DNA from: Candidatus Methanophaga sp. GoMg3.2
GTDB taxonomy: Archaea; Halobacteriota; Syntropharchaeia; Alkanophagales; Methanospirareceae
Assembly: GCA_013180565.1 (NCBI GenBank)
Contig: QBUN01000336.1
Location: 1 to 9,332, forward strand
Direction: 5' to 3'
DNA length: 9,332 nt
Made by a program: the position numbers and the translations under genes. The notes beneath the pieces are model-generated. The model ran no database searches. It was not told where the DNA came from and worked only from the letters and a program-made list of their open reading frames with translations. This document shows, one piece after another, positions 1-5,203 of this stretch; positions within the stretch are counted from its first letter, which is position 1; every line of letters begins with the position of its first letter.

Positions 1-962
1 TTGAAGCCTGCTCCTGCAAGCAGGCTTCGAGGGGCCAAACCCTCATCTCTCGTGCAGCTTCGTGGCACAAAATCATCTGCATACCTCACAAAATTCACCT
101 TGTGATGATTACAACGCCTCTTATCGATTTTTCCACGCTTATTGATGTGATACCTGGATGCGATAGCTTTTTCCATCCCATCTAGAGTCATATTCGCCAA
201 TACCGGAGATATGATTGCACCTTGTGGAGTTCCTGACTTGGTATGATTCAGATGACGATTGTATACGTATCCTGCCTTAAGGAACTGCTTTAAGATTGTT
301 TTATCCATCGGAATGTTGTCCAAAAGCCATTCATGGCTGATATTGTCGAAACAACCTTTAATATCACCTTCCAAAATCCAGTGTGCAGAAGTTTTCTTGC
401 TCAAGCAGATAAAGGCGTATTGACACGCATCTTGCGTGCTTCTGTACTTCATGAAGCCAAATGAGCAGGTATCTGCTGTTGCCTCTGCAACCGGGCTTAA
501 CGCAAGGGCGTACAGCGCTTGCATCGCCCTATCGTACATGGTTGGAATACTCAAGGGTCGCTTCTTCAGTGAGCCAGGTTTCGGGCTATAGACTCTTCTC
601 AACGGCTTTGCTTTATACTTCTTATCAGATATTCTATGAGCAGCGTTCATTTTGGATTTCGGTGTTGTCCACTTCTCGCCATCAACTCCCGCTGTTCTCT
701 TTCCCCTGTTCTGAGTCACCCTCTTCACTGCTAACAACTTCGCGTAAAACGAGTGGGTTAGCAAATACTGTAGTCTTTTGACCAGATGCCATTTTTGTTC
801 TTTAACTGCTTTTGTAATTCGGGCTTGCAGCCTGTTAACATATTTCTTGACCTTATTCCAGTTGACATCAGCCCACTGGAGTTTTGATTGAGTGCCTGTA
901 AGTCTCTCGCCTTTTAGGGGCGTAATTGAACTACTTACATACACAGGTTTGCCTCCGTTCAT
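1..962 (-). CDS. ltrA: Group II intron reverse transcriptase/maturase, C-terminus missing
   Basis: This is an intron-encoded protein that helps the intron RNA fold and splice and reverse-transcribes it at a target site. The reading frame is open from ATG 962 to the window edge. Landmarks in order are a linker with GKRTAGVDGEKW (about 708-675), KKRPLSIPTMYDRAMQALYA (about 566-510), the RT block with EGDIKGCFDNISHEWLL (371-321), SGTPQGAIISPVLANM (236-189) and the catalytic VRYADDFV (89-66). After that valine the residues (PRSCTRDEGLAPRS) no longer resemble the family, which should continue through the thumb/X and DNA-binding or endonuclease domains. About 300 residues are family-like. GTG 944 is an alternative start: it has a GGAGG motif (952-956) seven bases upstream, better than anything in front of ATG 962. 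The protein is truncated, or its end lies beyond a rearrangement, so it is probably not functional as seen. Confidence 0.85.
   Translation of the reverse strand, partial: MNGGKPVYVSSSITPLKGERLTGTQSKLQWADVNWNKVKKYVNRLQARITKAVKEQKWHLVKRLQYLLTHSFYAKLLAVKRVTQNRGKRTAGVDGEKWTTPKSKMNAAHRISDKKYKAKPLRRVYSPKPGSLKKRPLSIPTMYDRAMQALYALALSPVAEATADTCSFGFMKYRSTQDACQYAFICLSKKTSAHWILEGDIKGCFDNISHEWLLDNIPMDKTILKQFLKAGYVYNRHLNHTKSGTPQGAIISPVLANMTLDGMEKAIASRYHINKRGKIDKRRCNHHKVNFVRYADDFVPRSCTRDEGLAPRSLLAGAGF
4..28. repeat. Perfect inverted repeat at window edge
   Basis: GAAGCCTGC and GCAGGCTTC form a 9-bp perfect stem around a short loop. It lies just past the point where the reverse transcriptase loses family likeness. 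It is not followed by a T-run on either strand, so it is not a classical intrinsic terminator. It does not match the domain V consensus I know. It could be part of an aberrant intron 3' end or of unrelated fused DNA. Confidence 0.5.
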
Positions 963-1490
963 ACAACGAAACACCATTCGGTAAGTCAGCGCCCTTTCGA
1001 GTTAGGGCAAATTTTGAACCCCTATACCTCTCATTACAAGATGTCATTCGCTTTTTACCGATTCCTCTACCCTCTATGCCATCGTTTACCCTTACGGGGT
1101 CCCTACCTGGCGACTCCGGGAGCATATAGGGCTTACCAAGTTCTACATCGCAGATAATTATGAACGCCTTAGAAGCCATCTTTGAGCCGAGAACCATCGG
1201 TCCATCCCCCATAGCGTCACGACAGCCGTTATGGTCTGGTTCCATACCTTTTGGTCTAAGCGTATCAACCCAATTTCGCTTATCGTAAATTACGACTCTT
1301 ACAATGGTTCGCATTACACTCTTCCTAGCGTTCTTATCCTAGCAGTTGATCTGAGCTGGGTTCTCGGATTTTCCACGTTGTCCTGCGAGCTTACCACGCA
1401 AGCGTTGCCCCCGGCGTGTTCCGCAGTAGGATTACCCCGGATGGATGGGGTAGCCATAAAGGCAATCCGCGATGTAACTTCCATGTCGAC
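963..1490 (-). ncRNA. Group II intron ribozyme, 5' domains
   Basis: This segment precedes the maturase on the same strand and holds no convincing gene; the open frames across it on both strands lack any family likeness. It is rich in short complementary runs, for example GACCCCGTAAGGGT near 1091-1104, and TACCCC with GGGGTA near 1435-1455. The order of motifs matches domain I and following domains of bacterial-type group II introns as I remember them. The exact domain borders and the exon-binding sites were not determined. Confidence 0.6.
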
Positions 1491-1492
1491 AG

Positions 1493-1550
1493 GACGCAGA
1501 TTTACACGGATTTGATTTTTTTTCTGTGTTAATCAGAGTTAATCTGTGTC
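1493..1550. repeat. Dispersed hairpin repeat (CGCAGATT/AATCTGTG type)
   Basis: The left arm GACGCAGATTTACACGGA (1493-1510) is an imperfect inverted copy of the right arm, which ends AATCTGTGTC (1541-1550), with a T-rich centre between them. Repeats of this general form, alternating CTGCGT/CTGTGT with AATC or AAAT, are scattered in many bacterial and archaeal genomes. A second, shorter copy lies at 9057-9084. The group II intron begins immediately beyond its left end, so the repeat may mark the insertion site. Confidence 0.6.
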
Positions 1551-1559
1551 AATAATCGA

Positions 1560-1575
1560 TTTCACAATCGTGAAA
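1560..1575. promoter_or_regulatory. Palindrome upstream of antitoxin-like gene
   Basis: TTTCAC and GTGAAA form a perfect 6-bp inverted repeat around AATC, ending 24 bp before the ATG of the 58-aa gene. Antitoxins commonly bind palindromes at their own promoters, so this is a candidate operator. No clear TATA box accompanies it. The assignment rests on position and symmetry only. Confidence 0.35.
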
Positions 1576-1599
1576 AAGAGATAAAAGAGATCAAGAACA

Positions 1600-1776
1600 A
1601 TGTCATCTGTAAAAGACCGAATGGCTGAAATCATCCAGGAGCACCCGGAGGTCGCAACCTATGAGGAGATCATGCGCGAGCTTGCTTTCGAGCGTATGGT
1701 TGAGCGTGGGCTGGCGGACTCCCGTACCGGAAGGGTTATTTCCAACGAAGAGATGGCTCGGCAGATTGAGAAATAA
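1600..1776 (+). CDS. Small antitoxin-like protein (58 aa)
   Basis: The protein begins MSSVKDRMAEIIQEHPEV and ends EEMARQIEK. It is charged, probably all-helical, and lacks a membrane segment or signal peptide. The central part (EEIMRELAFERMVERGLADS, then RTGRVISNEEMARQ) resembles short antitoxins that precede RelE/ParE-type toxins. Those proteins typically read 'IM..L..R..IE.GL.D...GRVIS.EE', and their function is to bind and neutralise the partner toxin and repress the operon. ATG 1600 is the natural start, and a palindrome lies just upstream. The expected toxin gene does not follow: only about 70 non-coding bases and a fragment of an unrelated gene come next. It is therefore an orphan antitoxin, or its partner has been lost. 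A regulatory protein unrelated to toxin-antitoxin systems is possible. The codons are G+C-richer than in the next gene. Confidence 0.6.
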   Translation: MSSVKDRMAEIIQEHPEVATYEEIMRELAFERMVERGLADSRTGRVISNEEMARQIEK

Positions 1777-1799
1777 TAGAGTAATAAAAAGCAATGTTA
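1770..1799 (+). repeat. 30-bp direct repeat, copy A
   Basis: This copy starts GAAATAATAGAG and ends AAGCAATGTTA. It matches 4686-4715 at 28 of 30 positions, with mismatches only at repeat positions 10 and 12. It begins inside the last codons of the antitoxin-like gene, whose TAA stop it contains. The repeat is A+T-rich and contains a TATA-like core in copy B, so it could be a duplicated promoter/leader or the scar of a recombination or insertion event. Confidence 0.6.
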
Positions 1800-1846
1800 G
1801 AATTCTACAGTGGATTTTACGTTTTAGGTTTTTAGAAGAGAATAAC

Positions 1847-1936
1847 ATGAAGAAGAGCGTATTAAAAGACCACTATTTGTCTGATGAATTGGGAACTGCT
1901 GCGAAACTCATCCAACTTGGATTTGGTGAATTTTAA
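1847..1936 (+). pseudogene. N-terminal fragment of the unknown gene at 2006, cut by in-frame TAA
   Basis: ATG 1847 opens MKKSVLKDHYLSDELGTAAK and runs 29 residues to TAA 1934-1936. The same frame continues without another stop through [20 protein letters not shown] into the ATG at 2006 and the 342-aa frame that follows. The two parts read as one protein of about 395 codons. The simplest reading is a nonsense mutation in an originally single gene; TAA is not a known recoding codon in archaea. A sequencing or assembly error is the alternative. Confidence 0.5.
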
Positions 1937-2005
1937 AATTTAGACTGGGGAAATGACTTTTATTATCTCCCCTTCCAGTTACTATCAAGTGGATTTGAGC
2001 GGTTA

Positions 2006-3034
2006 ATGAAGTGTCATATCTGTCTTGGGTATCATGAAATACATAATACGTATCCTGATAGCAAATATTTAAAAACTTGTGGAGGAAGGAGCGGGCATGA
2101 CCTTCTAAAATTAAAACAGACCATTCTATCCACCTATTTTAAAACACACACCATTCCTGTATTACAGGAGGATCTTGACCTACTCAAAAATGATAAAGAT
2201 TTAGAACGACTCATTCCTCTCTTGTCAGAATTTGGGAAATATGCAAGATACTATAATCTTGACATTGTGACATCAGCCCAAAAACCAAGTATTAATGTCA
2301 AAATGCTTTGGGAAGAGTATGAGAACGATATTGTGACATCAAATCCAACGCTTTTGCAGAAGTTAAGCGATCCTAATACAGCGGAAGAAGTTTTGGACTA
2401 TGCAAAACGACAAATTCTCATCAAATTAGAACAATTTGCCAGGGCGATTTGTCGACAGTTTACAATAGGTCGGTTAGGGAAAAAGGCCCAACAATTCTCC
2501 GGCGTTCTTCATCCATTTATCCTCTTGGAGGACACTGAGCTTGGGAAGCGAAACTATCGGAAAGAAACAACACGATACAAAGAAAAAGAGCGCAAAGTAC
2601 ATACACGCACACTTTTTGATGAACTTCAAAGAAAAACGAATAAGCGCTATCGTCATGCCATGGTCAAAAAAGAAGAGTTCGCTGGTGATTGGCCATTTTA
2701 TCATGATGAAGTAATTATCGAATGCCGGGAAAAACATTGGTGTGTCGTGACAATTGACAATAAGGATTACGCATTAAATGGGAGTGCTCAAGGGCGATAT
2801 AATCTCTTTTCCTGTGACCCAATAATAGCACCAAGTAAAAGTGCTACGGCGAAGAAAATGTTTGTAGCCCTTCCTGGAGTACTGCTCGTTCAGCTATTAT
2901 GGAGAACCTCTTTATGGATTCATCAATACCCAAATACACGCACAATATCTGTAAGATCAAAGGATATGATACCGTTTTCTTGCGCAAACGCCTTGGCCCT
3001 TGTGGTCAATCCTGATTTGGAGATTACACAATAA
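2006..3034 (+). CDS. Unrecognised protein, main part of an interrupted gene
   Basis: I do not recognise this family. The frame gives 342 residues from ATG 2006, but its natural beginning is probably ATG 1847, 159 bp upstream and in frame, separated by a single TAA. The start has [19 protein letters not shown], two cysteines spaced C-x2-C, then [12 protein letters not shown]. The pattern of a helical segment followed by 'GHDL..L' recalls HEPN-like all-helical proteins, but I could not confirm the RxxxxH catalytic signature. The middle is lysine-rich and hydrophilic, with coiled-coil character ([12 protein letters not shown]). There is no signal peptide or membrane span. The last 37 codons or so are the antisense of the ATPase gene end at 2923, so the true C-terminus has probably been replaced. 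Codons are clearly A+T-richer than in the ATPase, which fits a separate origin. Probably a decaying gene. Confidence 0.45.
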   Translation: MKCHICLGYHEIHNTYPDSKYLKTCGGRSGHDLLKLKQTILSTYFKTHTIPVLQEDLDLLKNDKDLERLIPLLSEFGKYARYYNLDIVTSAQKPSINVKMLWEEYENDIVTSNPTLLQKLSDPNTAEEVLDYAKRQILIKLEQFARAICRQFTIGRLGKKAQQFSGVLHPFILLEDTELGKRNYRKETTRYKEKERKVHTRTLFDELQRKTNKRYRHAMVKKEEFAGDWPFYHDEVIIECREKHWCVVTIDNKDYALNGSAQGRYNLFSCDPIIAPSKSATAKKMFVALPGVLLVQLLWRTSLWIHQYPNTRTISVRSKDMIPFSCANALALVVNPDLEITQ

Positions 3035-4347
3035 TGTTCCCTGCGTCCACTGCCGCCCCAGTCAACAAGCTCAGATGTTGCCATCAGATTCTTAAGAACG
3101 TTCACACCTGCTTTCTTCTGCTGCCATTTGCACTCAACAAACATAATCTCTCGCGTGTGTTCGTTTAAGGCGATCAAGTCGATCTCCACATCCTTGTGCC
3201 ACCATCGGCCGATCTTGTCGAATCGAAATGGCAGGTCCTGCCGGATCGTGTATAGAAACTCCTTTGAAACATCCTCAAATGCGAAACTAGTGTATGAATC
3301 GAATTGCGACGTGATCATTCGGATTACAGCCGGAACATCTCCTGATTCTATCAAACCCGCATTCGGATAGACGAATTTGAACCAGAATTTGAATAGGTTA
3401 TCCGCGACGTAATAGCGTGTGTTCCGTATCTTCTCTCGCGTCAGTGTCACGGGCACGCTCTTTCTGATTAATCGCAAGTCGTGCAAGACATCGAGATATC
3501 GCGAGACCATGCCCTTATCCATCCCGGTTGTATTGAGAATCTCAGAAAACTTTGTTGCTCCCGATGAGATTGCGTTGAGGATCGAGAAGTAATTGCGTGG
3601 CTCTCTCAGCTCTTCACGCAGTAAAAACTCCGGCTCATTATATAGTACCGAGCCCTTATTGAGCAACGTCCGCTCGATATTCTCCATAACCGTATAATGA
3701 TCGTCAAACAAAGTAAGATGAAAAGGAATCCCGCCAAGTACTGCATAAGCTGCCATAGCATCTTTAATATCGTATCGCGAGAAAAATTTGTACGAGTCAT
3801 TGAATCCCAGCGGTTCTACAAGCCACTGCCCTGTTCTCCTACCATAGAGCGGGCTCTTGTAGCCAAACAGCCCTTCCATCATCGCAATACTCGAGCCACA
3901 CAGGATGAGGTAGATTTCCGTCTTCGATATGATTTCATCGTATATTTTCTGGAACATTGATTCGATGTCCCGTGTTGGATCGTACAGATACGGGAATTCG
4001 TCGATCGTGATTAATATCTGCCTGTGGTACCGTTTTGAGAACTCGCTGAATAGTTCGATGTAATCGGAAAACTCAGCCCGTGCGAAGAGACTATCTCCGA
4101 CAACCTCAGCCATCCTATTCTGAAGTTCTCGGATGTTCTCAACCCATCTCTTACGCCCTGCAAGGAAGTATATGGATGGCACATTCGGATTCTCACGCAT
4201 AAACTGTATCAGCACTTCGGTTTTTCCGACACGACGCCTACCATAGATAATCAGAAGTTGGGGCGTTCGCTCATCTAGTTTGGTCTTTAGGAATGCAAGT
4301 TCGCCTTCCCTGTTAATAAATTGTTTATCCATGATTAGACTAATCAT
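2923..4347 (-). CDS. Archaeal ATPase with C-terminal PD-(D/E)xK-like DUF234 domain
   Basis: A P-loop ATPase of 474 residues from ATG 4347, or 469 from the in-frame ATG 4332. Walker A is GRRRVGKT (36-43), Walker [11 protein letters not shown] (111-120) with D116/E117, and a sensor-like segment YLILCGSS follows at 146-153. A winged-helix-like part lies at about 255-300 ([21 protein letters not shown]). The C-terminus (about 315-474) carries EIDLIAL at 388-394 and FVECKW at 403-408, giving D390 and E405-x-K407 as in PD-(D/E)xK nuclease folds. This architecture (ATPase_2 plus DUF234) is common in archaea; its biological role is not established, and DNA processing or defence is suggested. The length is normal and all motifs are intact. 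A TATA box lies 28 bp before ATG 4332, favouring that start with a leaderless mRNA. The gene is convergent with the interrupted gene at 2006 and overlaps its frame by 112 bp. Confidence 0.9.
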   Translation of the reverse strand: MISLIMDKQFINREGELAFLKTKLDERTPQLLIIYGRRRVGKTEVLIQFMRENPNVPSIYFLAGRKRWVENIRELQNRMAEVVGDSLFARAEFSDYIELFSEFSKRYHRQILITIDEFPYLYDPTRDIESMFQKIYDEIISKTEIYLILCGSSIAMMEGLFGYKSPLYGRRTGQWLVEPLGFNDSYKFFSRYDIKDAMAAYAVLGGIPFHLTLFDDHYTVMENIERTLLNKGSVLYNEPEFLLREELREPRNYFSILNAISSGATKFSEILNTTGMDKGMVSRYLDVLHDLRLIRKSVPVTLTREKIRNTRYYVADNLFKFWFKFVYPNAGLIESGDVPAVIRMITSQFDSYTSFAFEDVSKEFLYTIRQDLPFRFDKIGRWWHKDVEIDLIALNEHTREIMFVECKWQQKKAGVNVLKNLMATSELVDWGGSGRREHYCVISKSGLTTRAKAFAQENGIISFDLTDIVRVFGY

Positions 4348-4348
4348 G
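4330..4348. promoter_or_regulatory. Perfect palindrome spanning both ATPase start codons
   Basis: CATGATTAG and CTAATCATG are perfect inverse complements around a single central A. The two arms contain the two in-frame ATGs of the ATPase gene (4347 and 4332) on the minus strand. The site lies just downstream of the TATA box, where a bound repressor would block transcription initiation in archaea. It could instead form a hairpin over the start codon in the mRNA. Confidence 0.5.
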
Positions 4349-4356
4349 TTTTAACT

Positions 4357-4363
4357 ATATATA
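4357..4363 (-). promoter_or_regulatory. TATA box for the ATPase gene
   Basis: The minus strand reads GGTATATATAGTT. The centre of TATATA at about 4360 lies 28 bp before ATG 4332, the spacing expected for a leaderless archaeal transcript starting at that codon, and only 13 bp before ATG 4347. It sits inside the degenerate tail of the PIN-like remnant. Confidence 0.5.
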
Positions 4364-4380
4364 CCTATCCCGCTACGGGG

Positions 4381-4410
4381 CATAGGTGGGAGATGGGGAG
4401 ATGGGAGAAT
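4381..4410. repeat. Short G-rich tandem repeat
   Basis: The sequence GGGAGATG occurs twice in succession followed by GGGAGA (about 4388-4408). It lies at the junction between the PIN-like remnant and the ATPase promoter, where the remnant loses its family likeness. It may mark slippage or a rearrangement end. Confidence 0.35.
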
Positions 4411-4685
4411 AATAACATCAATTGTTGCATCGTTTAGAATTTTGTGTTTATTAATCATATCATCTAAGGTCTCTATTGACTCTTCTTTGCTAATTAAAAC
4501 CTTCCCCCTAGCGTCCTTTAATACGTAAAGACTTCCTCTTACTTTTAAGTCAACAGCTCTCGCTACTTCTCTTGCATCTTCTTCATCAATCAATCATTCC
4601 AAATCTTCCTTCAAAGTTTTCATGTTTAGAAGTTTCGCATTCTCGGCATATAAATTAATTATTACGGTTATTTATACATAATTAA

Positions 4686-4715
4686 GAAATAATATACTAA
4701 TAAAAAGCAATGTTA
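4686..4715 (+). repeat. 30-bp direct repeat, copy B
   Basis: This is the partner of 1770-1799 (28/30 identical). This copy reads GAAATAATATACTAA at its left side, whose AATATA core could serve as a TATA box about 30-35 bp before ATG 4729. Copy A has AATAGAG there, which is a poorer TATA. The two copies lie in the same orientation, 2,916 bp apart. Confidence 0.6.
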
Positions 4716-4728
4716 TGCATCAAAAAGA

Positions 4729-5052
4729 ATGAAAGACAAATCTAAAATCATTGAGTTCCCTAACAGCCTTAGGAAGGCAACCACGCCATAGGACGAAGAT
4801 GACATCTACGATTTTGAAGGGTGGGAGCTACCTGCTGAGCTTCGTGATAAAGAGGATTTTCCTGCTTTAGTCGAGTACTGGAAGCTAAGGGCAAAGCAAC
4901 AGCCCGAGGATTTGTATTCACAATACTACTTAGGCGACACTTTTGTTTTGAATGTTCTTGAGGCCCTTGAGAAGGATGGAAGATTTGACATCGAAAACTC
5001 AGACAGCGCTTTTTGGGCCGAAGTCTGTGCGGCCCGTAAGGATTGGAGATGA
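4729..5052 (+). CDS. Small unknown gene interrupted by in-frame TAG (107 codons)
   Basis: ATG 4729 opens MKDKSKIIEFPNSLRKATTP, then TAG at 4789-4791, then DEDDIYDFEGWELPAELRDK and onward to TGA 5050-5052. The product is acidic and helical, with no signal peptide. The stretch QPEDLYSQYYLGDTFVLN resembles one TPR helix pair; I do not recognise the rest (KDGRFDIENSDSAFWAEVCA, ending in KDWR). The codons after the TAG look fully protein-like. The TAG could be a CAG-to-TAG nonsense mutation or, if this archaeon encodes pyrrolysine, a sense codon. No good start codon lies shortly after the TAG. A 4-bp ATGA overlap links its stop to a 27-codon frame starting at 5049. Probably a pseudogene unless pyrrolysine is used. 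Confidence 0.45.
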
Positions 5053-5132
5053 CTACGATTAGCCCTGAAAAATTATTTGATACGTGGGAGATTGTCTTTT
5101 GTAAAAAGAAAATTTATATACATATTATGTGA
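5049..5132 (+). CDS. Possible truncated short gene (27 aa)
   Basis: The frame starts in an ATGA overlap with the stop of the preceding gene, the arrangement typical of translationally coupled pairs. It begins MTTISPEKLFDTWEIVF and then becomes A+T-rich and unconvincing (CKKKIYIHIM) across what looks like a TATA box. It may be the first 15-17 codons of a gene cut off when the Fic gene arrived, or chance. Confidence 0.2.
   Translation: MTTISPEKLFDTWEIVFCKKKIYIHIM
5113..5120 (+). promoter_or_regulatory. Candidate TATA box for the Fic gene
   Basis: AAATTTATATACAT contains the strongest TATA-like run upstream of the Fic gene. Initiation about 26 bp downstream would give a leader of roughly 60 nt before ATG 5204. 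That leader would contain an 8-codon frame, 5176-5202, with its stop one base before the Fic ATG. Confidence 0.4.
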
Positions 5133-5203
5133 AGGTTTAGTGTGCAACATTTACACGCAAGAGCCGAAGATAAAAATGCCAATACCAAAAGAGACGCAGT
5201 AAA

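Larger units (their letters stand above)
1..1490 (-). mobile_element. Group II intron (partial; 3' end outside or lost)
   Basis: The minus strand from about 1490 down to the window edge has the layout of a group II intron: a structured, gene-free 5' part of about 500 nt followed by an intron-encoded reverse transcriptase. The 5' part has motifs I associate with this intron class, including a GTGGAAAATCC segment at 1370-1380 and a stem formed by TACCCC and GGGGTA near 1435-1455. I could not fix the 5' splice boundary: no clear GTGYG start is visible, but it must lie near 1480-1492, because the dispersed repeat begins at 1493. No domain V, domain VI or 3' boundary could be identified. Such introns are usually seen in bacteria but are known in methanogens and ANME archaea, where they are thought to have been acquired horizontally. 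Confidence 0.75.
4351..4623 (-). pseudogene. Remnant of a PIN-like DUF3368-type protein, with in-frame TGA and foreign tail
   Basis: From ATG 4623 the frame reads MKTLKEDLE, then TGA (4594-4596), then LIDEEDAREVARAVDLKVRG and SLYVLKDARGKVLISKEES, and IETLDDMINK near 4450. That order matches the C-terminal half of DUF3368-type PIN-like proteins, whose usual text is 'D..EA..VA..L.L.V.GT.GVL..A...G.IS..EAI..LD.MI..GF..S..LY'. Those proteins are thought to act as toxin-type ribonucleases. The N-terminal half with the first catalytic acidic residues is absent, although the frame stays open upstream to about 4650 (AENAKLLN). After DDMINK the sequence no longer fits and ends in a low-complexity proline-rich stretch at TAA 4351. 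A TTG at 4593 could restart translation after the TGA, giving an 80-aa frame, but a functional product is unlikely. No antitoxin partner is visible. Confidence 0.6.

Noticed and set aside
4..66. Intron domain V at the left edge
   Set aside because: The 9-bp hairpin lacks the AGC/GTT catalytic triad arrangement and bulge expected of domain V.
461..781. Plus-strand open frames of 106 and 67 aa across 461-1129
   Set aside because: They lie antisense to the reverse transcriptase and intron RNA, whose minus-strand frame shows clear family motifs. The plus-strand residues resemble nothing.
931..1515. Open frames of 127 aa (minus) and 94 aa (plus) over 931-1515
   Set aside because: They cover the intron's 5' structured RNA. 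The residues look like translated ribozyme, and no start-site signal or family likeness is seen.
1661..1936. 91-aa plus-strand frame 1661-1936
   Set aside because: Its first half is out of frame with the better-supported antitoxin-like gene. Only its last 30 codons are sensible, and those are the N-terminal fragment starting at ATG 1847.
3128..3960. Plus-strand frames inside the ATPase gene (80 and 87 aa) and minus-strand shadows (64 and 61 aa)
   Set aside because: All lie within the intact ATPase coding region and have no motif of their own.
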